From contig JAKOMQ010000011.1 in NCBI GenBank assembly GCA_022241605.1, forward strand, positions 1 to 64,000: DNA of 64,000 nucleotides. Direction: 5' to 3'. The stretch comes from Aquimonas sp. GTDB taxonomy: Bacteria > Pseudomonadota > Gammaproteobacteria > Xanthomonadales > Xanthomonadaceae. The notes under the pieces were generated by a model. It saw only the letters and a program-made list of their open reading frames with translations. It had not been told where the DNA came from and did no database searches. Shown in pieces: positions 33,431-41,229 of the stretch (the first letter of the stretch is position 1; each line of letters begins with the position of its first letter). The position numbers were made by a program, and so were the translations under genes.

Positions 33431-36400
33431 GCGTGGCCCTCCGTCAGTGCCATCTCGGCTTCGCGCTCGGCCTCGGCAGCCTCGCGGGCGCGCCGGCCGC
33501 GCTCGAAGTAGTGCGCATCAGGCAGCCGATCCAGCAGGTCGTAGACCACCGGGATCACCACCAGGGTGAGCAGGGTCGACACGATCAGCCCACCAATCAC
33601 GGTCAAGGCCATTGGCGCGCGGATTTCCGCGCCTTCCCCGCCGCCGATCGCCAGCGGCAGGAACCCGAACACGGTTGTCAGCGTGGTCATCACGATGGGA
33701 CGCAGGCGCTCGCGCGCGCCTTCGCACAGCGCCTCGCGCTTGCCAAGGCCGCCCTCGCGGAGCTGGTTGACCCGGTCGATCAGCACGATGGCGTTCTTGA
33801 CCACGATGCCGGCGAGCAGGATCAGCCCGATGAACACCACGATCGACAGCGAGTTGCCCGTAAACAGCAGGGCAAGCACGGCGCCGACCGCAGCCAGCGG
33901 GATGGTGAACATGATCACGAACGGATGCAGCAGCGACTCGAACTGCGAGGCCATGACCAGGTAGACCATGAAGATTGCCAGCGCCAGCGCGAATATCAGC
34001 GAGCGCACCGAGGCCTGCAGCTCCTCGTTCTGGCCGCCGATGTTGACGGCGAGGCCAACTCCCAGGGGCTGCTCGCGCAGCATCCGCTCGATAGTGGCGG
34101 CCGCCGTGCCGAGGTCACCGTAGCGCAGGCTGGCGGTGACCACCGCCACACGCTCCTGGTCGACGCGATGGATCTCACTGGGCCCCAGACCCGAAATGAT
34201 CTCGGCGACCGCGGACAGCCGCACCGGACGCTCGCTTTCGGGATTGACGATGAGCTGGCCGATATCCGCCGCCGATGCGCGCGCGCTTTCTTCGGCGCGC
34301 ACCAGCACGTCGATCTTGCGGTTGCGGAAGTTGTAGCGGGTCGCCACCTCGCCGCGCACCTGGCGCACCACCTGATCGGCGACCTGGCGTGTGGTCAGGC
34401 CGAGCGCGGCCGCTCGTTCAGCATCGAACACGATCTGGACCTCTGGAAACCCCTGCTCCACCGTGGACTTGACGTCGGCATAGCGGTCATCGGCCTGCAG
34501 TCGACGCGCCAGCTCGTTGCCGGCGCGGGTCAGCTGGTCGAGGTCGTAGCCGCGGATCTGGATCTCCAGCGGCGTGGCAAAGGAGAACAGCTGCGGACGC
34601 GAGAACTTGGCCTCGGCGACCGGCCAATCCTGCAGGGTCTCTCGCAGCCTTTCGGTAATCGCGGCCTCGGCCTCGCTGCCGGCTGCAGGGTCGATCACCA
34701 CCAGCAGCTTGCCGATGTTCTCGCCGGACTCGGTGGGATTGGCATCCAGCCGGGTGCCGCTGCCGCTGACCCCATGAATAGTGGCGATCTGCGCGTCGCC
34801 GGCGTGGCGGCGCTGCAGCTCGCGCACGATGGCGTCGGTCTCAGCCAAGGGCGTGCCTGGCGGCAGCTTGACCGTCATCTCGAAGCGGCCCTGAGCCAGC
34901 TGCGGGATGAGGTCGAGCCCAAGCCTGGGCACCAGCACGAGCGCGAGCAGAAACGAGGCCAGGCCAGTGGCCAGCACCGGCAGTGGACGCTCCAGAGCGC
35001 GCGGCAGCAGGCGCTGGTAAGCCTGCGCCAGCCAATCGTAGGGCTTCAACAGGACTTTGCCGACGGCACCGAGTGAGCGCCCGGTCAACCCGGCGATGGC
35101 GATCAGCACCCGCAGCAGCCCGCGCCGAGCCGCGCCGAAGAAGCCTGCGATACGGCCGCTGGGAATCGGCGGGATTTCAGAGTCTTCCGGGTACGCAAGC
35201 GACGGACGCGCACGCAGCGAGGCCAGCATCGGCACCAGGGTCATCGCCACCACGGTGGAAATGATCACCGCGATGCTGACGGTCAGGGCCTGATCGCCGA
35301 ACAGCTGCCCGGCCACGCCATCGACAAATACCAGGGGAAGGAATACCGCCACCGTGGTGAGCGTGGAGGCCACCACCGCCAGCCGCACTTCGCTGGCGCC
35401 GACCACGGCCGCGCGCAGCGCCGAAAGCCCACGCTCGCGCGCCTTGGCTATCGATTCCAGCACTACGATGGAATCGTCCACCACCATGCCGGTCGCCAGC
35501 GCCAGCCCGCCGAGCGACATCACGTTGAGGCTCAGCCCCAGCTGACCCATGAAGAAGAACGTGGCGATGATCGAGACGGGCAGCGAAACCGCGATGACGA
35601 AGGTGCTCCAGCCATCACGCAGGAAGAAGAAGATGATGAGGATCGCCAGCAGACCGCCCAGCAGGGCAGCGTTGCGCACCTCGTTGATCGACTGCTGGAT
35701 GAACACCGATTGATCGTCCACCGTGACCAGCTCGACGCCCTCGGGCAGCAGCGGGCGCAGGCGCTCCAGCTCGGTGCGCACGCCCGTGGCGGCAGCGACC
35801 GTATTGGCATCGCCCTCCTTGTAGATCGCAAGCTCGATCGCCTCGCGGCCGTCCATTCGGATGATCGCCTCGCGCTCGCGCCAGCCCTGCGAGACCTCGG
35901 CAATATCGCGCAAGCGGACCGGCGCGCCCTGCTCCACCGCCACCAGCAGCCCCTGCATCTCTTCGACGCTGGCGAACTGGTTGACGGTCCGCACCAGGAA
36001 ACGCTGGCTGCCTTCGTCGATCAGGCCGCCCGAAATGTTGACGTTCTCCTGGCGCAGGCGGTCGATGACACGCGAAGCACTGAGGTTGAGCTGGGCCAGG
36101 CGCTGCGGATCCAGCTGCACCTGGACCTCATCCTGCAGGCCACCGGACACCTTGGCGGCGGCGATGCCGTCGACTGGCTCGATGCGCTTCTTCAGGGTTT
36201 CGTCGGCGAATCGACGCAGTTCCTTCAGGGCCACCGGATCGAATTCAGCGCCCTGATCGCGCCCCACGAGGCCCAGCCGCATGACCGGCTCGGTGGAGGG
36301 ATCAAAGCGCAGCAGTACTGGTTTGTCAGCCTCCAGCGGCAGCCGCAGCAGCTCGAGCTTGTCGCGCACCTCGATTCCGGCCCGATCCATGTCGGTGCCC

Positions 36401-36690
36401 CAGGCGAACTCGAGAATCACGTCGCTCTGCCCGGTACGCGAAACCGAGCGCAGTCGACGCAGGCTCTTGACCACACCCACCGCGCCCTCGACCGGCTCGG
36501 TGATCAGGGTCTCGATTTCGGCGGGTGCGGCTCCGGTGTACTCCGTGCGCACGGTCAAGGTGGGGTAGCTCAGCTCCGGAAGCAGGTTCACCCGCAAATC
36601 GGACAGCCCGATGAAGCCGAACAGAATCAGGGTCAGCGTCACCATGCCCACCGTCACCCGACGGCGGGTCGCGATCTCTGCAATGTTCAT
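33427..36690 (-). CDS. RND-family efflux permease, first of a pair
   Basis: This 1087-residue HAE-type permease begins MNIAEIATRRRVTVGMVTLT and has both proton-relay aspartates in LATGMVVDDSIVVLESIAKA. It is longer than typical because of an insert of about 50 residues before the second half (IAGFFGAARRGLLRVLIAIA to VGKVLLKPYDWLAQAYQRLL). GGAGA sits before the ATG. It follows the adaptor gene by 12 bases and overlaps the second permease gene by four. No outer-membrane channel gene is adjacent, so a separate TolC-like protein is needed. Confidence 0.93.
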   Translation of the reverse strand: MNIAEIATRRRVTVGMVTLTLILFGFIGLSDLRVNLLPELSYPTLTVRTEYTGAAPAEIETLITEPVEGAVGVVKSLRRLRSVSRTGQSDVILEFAWGTDMDRAGIEVRDKLELLRLPLEADKPVLLRFDPSTEPVMRLGLVGRDQGAEFDPVALKELRRFADETLKKRIEPVDGIAAAKVSGGLQDEVQVQLDPQRLAQLNLSASRVIDRLRQENVNISGGLIDEGSQRFLVRTVNQFASVEEMQGLLVAVEQGAPVRLRDIAEVSQGWREREAIIRMDGREAIELAIYKEGDANTVAAATGVRTELERLRPLLPEGVELVTVDDQSVFIQQSINEVRNAALLGGLLAILIIFFFLRDGWSTFVIAVSLPVSIIATFFFMGQLGLSLNVMSLGGLALATGMVVDDSIVVLESIAKARERGLSALRAAVVGASEVRLAVVASTLTTVAVFLPLVFVDGVAGQLFGDQALTVSIAVIISTVVAMTLVPMLASLRARPSLAYPEDSEIPPIPSGRIAGFFGAARRGLLRVLIAIAGLTGRSLGAVGKVLLKPYDWLAQAYQRLLPRALERPLPVLATGLASFLLALVLVPRLGLDLIPQLAQGRFEMTVKLPPGTPLAETDAIVRELQRRHAGDAQIATIHGVSGSGTRLDANPTESGENIGKLLVVIDPAAGSEAEAAITERLRETLQDWPVAEAKFSRPQLFSFATPLEIQIRGYDLDQLTRAGNELARRLQADDRYADVKSTVEQGFPEVQIVFDAERAAALGLTTRQVADQVVRQVRGEVATRYNFRNRKIDVLVRAEESARASAADIGQLIVNPESERPVRLSAVAEIISGLGPSEIHRVDQERVAVVTASLRYGDLGTAAATIERMLREQPLGVGLAVNIGGQNEELQASVRSLIFALALAIFMVYLVMASQFESLLHPFVIMFTIPLAAVGAVLALLFTGNSLSIVVFIGLILLAGIVVKNAIVLIDRVNQLREGGLGKREALCEGARERLRPIVMTTLTTVFGFLPLAIGGGEGAEIRAPMALTVIGGLIVSTLLTLVVIPVVYDLLDRLPDAHYFERGRRAREAAEAEREAEMALTEGHA

Positions 36691-36702
36691 TGCGTGTCTC
36701 CG

Positions 36703-37857
36703 TCAGCCCGCGCTGTCCTGGGCGGCACGGCCCTGGGCGATGGCCTCGGCCTCGAGTGCGCCCACGGGATCTCCCAGCAGCTGGAGCAAGGCACCGTCCC
36801 GAAGCGTGGCGCGGCCGGTGGTGACCACCCGGTCCCCGTCCTCGAGCCCGCCGCGAATCTCGGCGAGCGCGCCGGTGACATGGCCGATCTCCACCACGGT
36901 ACGCACCGCACGGCCTTCCCTGACGACGAACACCGCCGGCAGGCCTTCGCCCTCGATCAGGGCCTCGCGCGGCACGGTCAGCGCGTTCTGGCGTTCGTCG
37001 TAGACCACCTCGAGCCGCCCGAACATGCCCGGCTTGAGCGTACCGGTCGGGTCGGAGAAAGAGGTCACCACGCGGAAGGTGCCGCTGCCGGCGTCCACCA
37101 CCGGGCTGATTCGGTCAATGCTGCCGTCAAACGCGACGCCCGGCGCCGCGTCCACGCGCAACGCGACCGGCTGGCCGGACTTGAGCAGGGCCAGCTCGCG
37201 CTCGGGCACGTTGAGAACCGCCTCAAGCCGTGAGATGTCGACAATCCGGAACACCGCCTGATTCATCTGCACGAGGTTGCCCTGCTTGGCCATGCGCTGG
37301 GCGATCACGCCATCGATGGGCGCGACTATGTCGGTGTAGGAGAGCTCCAGCCTGGCCATGTCGTACGCGGCACGCTGGGTTTCCAGGTCGAAGCGCAGGC
37401 GCTCGTGCGCGTCCGCCGCAAGCAGCTTGCGCTCGAACAGCTCCTGCGCACGGCGGAACTCCGCTTCCAGCTTGCGCATCATGGCCTGATTGCGCTGCAG
37501 CTCCAGACGCAGGCGCTCGGGGTCAATACGAGCCAGCACCTGCCCGGCGCGCACCTGCTGTCCCTCCTCGGTCAGCACCCGCAGCAGTACGCCGGAGGTC
37601 TTGGCGACCACCTGGGCCTCGATCGGCGCCTCCAGGGGTGCGGTGCCGGCATAGCTTGCGACAACCCCTTGGCGCAGGGTCACCGCGGTTTCGACCGGCA
37701 CGGCCTGCTCCTCGCGCGCGCCCTGCTTGCCCGAGCCGGAAGAGCCAGCGGCGCCGGGCGCGGAGCCGCCACCGCAGGCGGCGAGGGAAAAAGCGCAGGC
37801 CAGCAGCCATCCAGCTGTGGCAGCGCGTTGAAAACGGGAGGGAGCGTGCATGTCCAT
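36703..37857 (-). CDS. RND efflux membrane-fusion (adaptor) lipoprotein
   Basis: The 384-residue protein has a lipoprotein signal (lipobox LAAC) and the adaptor layout. A lipoyl-like half-motif comes first (APLEAPIEAQVVAKTSGVLL), then a helical hairpin with ELQRNQAMMRKLEAEFRRAQ, the second lipoyl half (YTDIVAPIDGVIAQRMAKQG), a beta-barrel and the membrane-proximal domain. It links the inner-membrane permeases to an outer channel. AAGGA precedes ATG 37857, which begins MDMHAPSRFQRAATAGWLLA. It is the first gene of the pump operon, immediately behind the promoter and palindrome at 37885-37917. Confidence 0.92.
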   Translation of the reverse strand: MDMHAPSRFQRAATAGWLLACAFSLAACGGGSAPGAAGSSGSGKQGAREEQAVPVETAVTLRQGVVASYAGTAPLEAPIEAQVVAKTSGVLLRVLTEEGQQVRAGQVLARIDPERLRLELQRNQAMMRKLEAEFRRAQELFERKLLAADAHERLRFDLETQRAAYDMARLELSYTDIVAPIDGVIAQRMAKQGNLVQMNQAVFRIVDISRLEAVLNVPERELALLKSGQPVALRVDAAPGVAFDGSIDRISPVVDAGSGTFRVVTSFSDPTGTLKPGMFGRLEVVYDERQNALTVPREALIEGEGLPAVFVVREGRAVRTVVEIGHVTGALAEIRGGLEDGDRVVTTGRATLRDGALLQLLGDPVGALEAEAIAQGRAAQDSAG

Positions 37858-37884
37858 GGCTGTCCTTGGGCGGGGCGAATCTAG

Positions 37885-37917
37885 TGTTATAGTTAGCTAC
37901 AACACCAGCGTTGTCAA
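37885..37917 (-). promoter_or_regulatory. RND operon promoter overlapped by a 20-bp imperfect palindrome
   Basis: On the reverse strand a perfect -35 TTGACA (37917-37912) is followed after 16-20 bases by AT-rich -10 candidates (TAACTA or TATAAC). A palindrome spans this -10 region: TGTTGTAG, four bases CTAA, CTATAACA (37885-37904), with seven of eight half-site positions symmetrical. It lies 27 bases before the ATG of the adaptor. Location over the -10 predicts a repressor, probably of the TetR or MarR class as is usual for RND pumps. No regulator gene is adjacent; the nearest TetR gene is about 6 kb away at 43657. Confidence 0.65.
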
Positions 37918-38172
37918 GCAGTAGGCATAGCGAGACTGACGCGCGTCCACCCCGCGAGTGACGCTCGGCAGCAGACAGCCGGCGCCAACTGCACAAATGT
38001 GAAGATGCGCGTACCGAGGCAGTGAAAGCGTGAATGTCGCGGCGCGCCCTGCGCGCAGGCCACGGCAGGCTGGCTGTGCAGCGGCGCCGCGGCTATACTT
38101 CGGGGCTTCCGAAGGCGCCGTGAACCGGCGCTGCCGGCACGCATCCGACGCAATCCACGCTGGAAACCATCG

Positions 38173-38505
38173 ATGAAGCAGACCCTGCGGATCGCCGCGA
38201 GCATCGCCCTCGCCTCGGCCACCCTGCCCGCCTTCGCCCAGGGCGACGTCAACAACGGGCGCGTCCTGGCCTACACCTGCGCCGGCTGCCACGGCGTGCC
38301 GGGCTACAAGAACGTCTATCCGCACTACCACGTGCCGAAGATCGGTGGCCAGAACTACGAGTACCTGATCGCAGCGCTGAACGCCTATCGCAGCGGCGAG
38401 CGTCGGCACCCAACCATGCGCGCCCAGGCCGAGAGCTACACCGAACAGGAGATCCGCGACATCTCCGCCTTCCTGTCCAGCCTCAACACGAGTGACCGCA
38501 AGTGA
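38173..38505 (+). CDS. Small periplasmic cytochrome c (class I)
   Basis: This 110-residue protein has a cleavable signal (MKQTLRIAASIALASATLPA FAQ), then the haem-binding site CAGCH (Cys36-His40) and a single cytochrome c domain with HVPKIGGQNYEYLIAALNAY, RRHPTMRAQAESYTEQEIRD and the closing ISAFLSSL helix. A methionine in HPTM is a candidate sixth ligand. It should carry electrons in the periplasm, for example to a terminal oxidase or peroxidase. A TATACT element at 38094-38099 is a likely -10. Its stop overlaps the GTG start of a second cytochrome. Confidence 0.9.
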   Translation: MKQTLRIAASIALASATLPAFAQGDVNNGRVLAYTCAGCHGVPGYKNVYPHYHVPKIGGQNYEYLIAALNAYRSGERRHPTMRAQAESYTEQEIRDISAFLSSLNTSDRK

Positions 38506-38864
38506 GCCGCGCCAACGCCCTGATCACCGCCGCCGCTGCAGCCGCCCTGCTGCTGGCCGCCCTCCCCGCCGATGCCCGCCGCGGCAATGTCGAAGCGGGC
38601 CGCGAAAAGTCCAAGGTCTGCCAGGCCTGCCACGGCCAGGACGGCAACGGCGTCGGCAACGGCGAGTACCCGCTGCTGGCCGGCCAGTACGCCGACTATC
38701 TGCTGGTTGCACTGCAGGCGTACAAGTCCGGCGAACGGCAGAACGCCATCATGCAGGGCTTCGTGGCCACGCTGGACCAGCAGGACATGGCTGACCTTGC
38801 GGCCTTCTACGCATCCCAGACCGGCCCACTCAAGGATCTGCGCGACGCTCGCGATCCGCGCTGA
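38502..38864 (+). CDS. Small periplasmic cytochrome c (class I), second of the pair
   Basis: The 120-residue protein starts at a GTG overlapping the previous stop (GTGA). It has a signal peptide ending near PADA, the haem site CQACH (Cys40-His44), and a cytochrome c fold with NGEYPLLAGQYADYLLVALQ, and SGERQNAIMQGFVATLDQQD holding the probable axial methionine. Both proteins share the LI/LLVAL-A-Y--GER segment, so the pair looks like an ancient duplication, comparable to a split dihaem c4. A strong terminator follows 42 bases later. Confidence 0.9.
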   Translation: MSRANALITAAAAAALLLAALPADARRGNVEAGREKSKVCQACHGQDGNGVGNGEYPLLAGQYADYLLVALQAYKSGERQNAIMQGFVATLDQQDMADLAAFYASQTGPLKDLRDARDPR

Positions 38865-38906
38865 CAGAAAGTGGCCCGGCCGCCCTGCACATCCCGTGCG
38901 GGCAGT

Positions 38907-38949
38907 AAAACAAAGGCCCCGCGGCTTTGCGCCGCGGGGCCTTTGTTTT
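38907..38949. terminator. Bidirectional terminator (19-bp perfect stem)
   Basis: The arms AAAACAAAGGCCCCGCGGC (38907-38925) and the exact complement (38931-38949) close a five-base loop TTTGC. The A/T ends give T runs on both strands, so it can stop the cytochrome operon and the convergent acyl-CoA reductase gene, whose stop codon is 20 bases away. Confidence 0.93.
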
Positions 38950-38968
38950 GTCCCGCCGATGAATTGCG

Positions 38969-40951
38969 CTACCAGTGCACGCCGCGCATCAGCGCCGCGA
39001 ACGCGATCTGCTCCGACGAAGGCTGCAGCTCACCGCCCTTCTGGCCCTGTGCTGCCGCTGAATCCGGGAACAGCTGGAACGCGGTGTTCATCACCACCTC
39101 GTAGCCCTTGGGGGCGATGGCGTTCAGCACCGCCGAAAAAATACCTAGGCGGGTGGCGATCCGCGCCGGGCGCTCGATGATCGCCTGCACGATGAGGTCT
39201 GCGGCCTCGTCGGGCGAAATGGTCGGCATCGAGTCATACATCTTGGTGGGCGCGATCATCGGTGTCCGCACCAGCGGCATGTTGATCGTCGTGAACGCGA
39301 TGCCGTGGCCCGAGAACTCACCCTGCGCACAGCGGCTGAACGCATCCAGCGCGGCTTTCGAAGCCACGTAGGCCGAGAAGCGCGGAGAATTCGCGAGCAC
39401 TCCGATCGAGCTGATGTTGATCACCTGGCCACGGCGCCGCTCGGTCATGCCCGGCAGCACGCCCATGATCAGGCGCAGCGAGCCGAAATAATTCAGCTGC
39501 ATGGTGCGTTCGAAATCGTGGAAGCGATCGTAGGACAGCTGGATCGAACGCCGGATCGAGCGGCCTGCGTTGTTGACGAGGATGTCAACGCCGCCATGCT
39601 GCGCGCACACCTGCCGCAGCAGCTCATCGCAGCTCGCCATATCGGCCAGGTCCGCCGTGTAGGCGTGGCAGTTTCCACCGGCAGCGATGATCTCATCGCG
39701 GGTCTTGAACAGCTCCTCTTCACCGCGGGCCACGATCACCGTGGTTGCGCCAGCCGCCGCCACCTTGAACGCTGCCGACCGTCCGATGCCCGAAGAAGCT
39801 CCGGTAATCAGCACCACCTTGCCTTCGACACGGCTGCGCAGCGAGCGGTCGAGGAACAGCTCGGGATCGAGGTGGCGCTCCCAGTAGTCCCATAGGCGCC
39901 AGGCGTAGGTATCCAGTTCGGGCACGCGGATGCCCGAGCCCTTGAGTGCGCGCTCGGTCTCGCGGCAATCGAATCGCGTTGGATAGTTGATGAGGCCCAG
40001 CACCGATTTCGGGATGCCGAGATCCTTCAGCACCATCCCGATGAAGCGCTTGACCGGCGCCAGGTTGCCGAGCGCCATCCGCAGCGGCGCCGGCACAAAG
40101 CTGAACATGCGCGCGTCCAGCCGCATGCTCATCTGCGGCGCATGGCCCGCACGCGCGAACAGGTTCAACACTTCGCCGATCCGCCGCGGGGCCGGATCGG
40201 TCAAGTGGAAACAGCCGCCGTCCAGGCCCGGCTTGTGTGCGATGTGGTCCATGGCGTCAGCGACGTAATCCACCGGCACCATGTTGATCCGCCCACCCTC
40301 GATGCCCACCGTTGGCATCCACGGCGGCAGCAGGCAGCGCAGCCGCTTGATGAGGGTGAAGAAATAATAGGGGCCGTCGATCTTGTCGATTTCGCCAGTC
40401 TTGGAGTGCCCGATCACCATCGAGGGACGATAGATGCGGAACGGTATGCCGCAGTGCTCGCGCACGACCTTTTCAGCCTCGTGCTTGGTCCTGAAATAGG
40501 GCTGATCCAGTTTTTCCGCCTCGCTGAACATGTCTTCGCGGAACACCCCGCTGTACAGGCCCGCCACGGCGATCGAACTGGTGTGGTGGAAGAGCTTGGC
40601 ACCCAGCGCCTCGGCGCAGGCAACCGCGTTGCGGGTGCCCTCGACGTTGGGCCCAATCTGCTCTTCGGCGCTGGCGGACAGGTCGTAGACGGCGGCGAGG
40701 TGGAAAAAGTGCTTGATCTTGCCCTGCAGCGTCTTGGACTGGGCCGGACTGATCCCCAGCTTCGGCTTGCCGAGGTCACCGGTGACTGCCACCACCCGGC
40801 TCATGTCCCAGCCCATGCGCTCGCCGATGTCCTTGAGCTTGGCCTGCGAACCGCGACGCACAAGGCAATACACCGTGCCCTTGCGCTTCAGCAGGTTGAC
40901 GACGAGATGGCGGCCGATGAAACCGGTGGCGCCGGTGACGAAGTAGCTCAT
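38969..40951 (-). CDS. Fatty acyl-CoA reductase (two-domain SDR, alcohol-forming)
   Basis: The 660-residue protein closely resembles the Marinobacter alcohol-forming fatty acyl-CoA reductase (Maqu_2507 type). It has an N-terminal extended-SDR acyl-CoA reductase domain beginning MSYFVTGATGFIGRHLVVNL, with DMFSEAEKLDQPYFRTKHEA (YxxxK) and GIEGGRINMVPVDYVADAMD. A C-terminal classical SDR domain follows (about 375-640: GKVVLITGASSGIGRSAAFK, ISSIGVLANSPRFSAYVASK). The last residues SEQIAFAALMRGVHW are typical. Such enzymes reduce acyl-CoA via aldehyde to fatty alcohol, which can feed wax esters. AGGAGG precedes ATG 40951. It diverges from the PhoX gene. Confidence 0.92.
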   Translation of the reverse strand: MSYFVTGATGFIGRHLVVNLLKRKGTVYCLVRRGSQAKLKDIGERMGWDMSRVVAVTGDLGKPKLGISPAQSKTLQGKIKHFFHLAAVYDLSASAEEQIGPNVEGTRNAVACAEALGAKLFHHTSSIAVAGLYSGVFREDMFSEAEKLDQPYFRTKHEAEKVVREHCGIPFRIYRPSMVIGHSKTGEIDKIDGPYYFFTLIKRLRCLLPPWMPTVGIEGGRINMVPVDYVADAMDHIAHKPGLDGGCFHLTDPAPRRIGEVLNLFARAGHAPQMSMRLDARMFSFVPAPLRMALGNLAPVKRFIGMVLKDLGIPKSVLGLINYPTRFDCRETERALKGSGIRVPELDTYAWRLWDYWERHLDPELFLDRSLRSRVEGKVVLITGASSGIGRSAAFKVAAAGATTVIVARGEEELFKTRDEIIAAGGNCHAYTADLADMASCDELLRQVCAQHGGVDILVNNAGRSIRRSIQLSYDRFHDFERTMQLNYFGSLRLIMGVLPGMTERRRGQVINISSIGVLANSPRFSAYVASKAALDAFSRCAQGEFSGHGIAFTTINMPLVRTPMIAPTKMYDSMPTISPDEAADLIVQAIIERPARIATRLGIFSAVLNAIAPKGYEVVMNTAFQLFPDSAAAQGQKGGELQPSSEQIAFAALMRGVHW

Positions 40952-41189
40952 GGTGTTCCCTCCTCGGTGGGGCTTGGCCAGGCTCTGGATGGCGTGGCTC
41001 GATGGCGTGCTCAAGATAGCGCCCTTGCGGCCGGCCGCCTACCCACCCGTACGCTGGCGAATGCCAGGGCCCCAGGCTGCATCCGGGCGCATGCGGCAGC
41101 CCATCGAAAAAGGGGGCATCGCGCCTCCTGAAACCTTGCCTTCATGGGCCCGCAAACGCCTCGTCATGCTGAGCACCGAGCATGTAGGC

Positions 41190-41208
41190 CCCGGGAAGTT
41201 CTCCCGGG
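41190..41208. promoter_or_regulatory. 19-bp perfect inverted repeat before the PhoX gene
   Basis: CCCGGGA (41190-41196) and TCCCGGG (41202-41208) are exact complements separated by five bases. The centre is about 30 bases before the PhoX ATG, within the region divergent from the acyl-CoA reductase gene. It could be an operator for the TetR protein encoded at 43657 or an RNA hairpin in the leader. Confidence 0.45.
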
Positions 41209-41229
41209 AACCCACTCCCGGAGCCCGCG

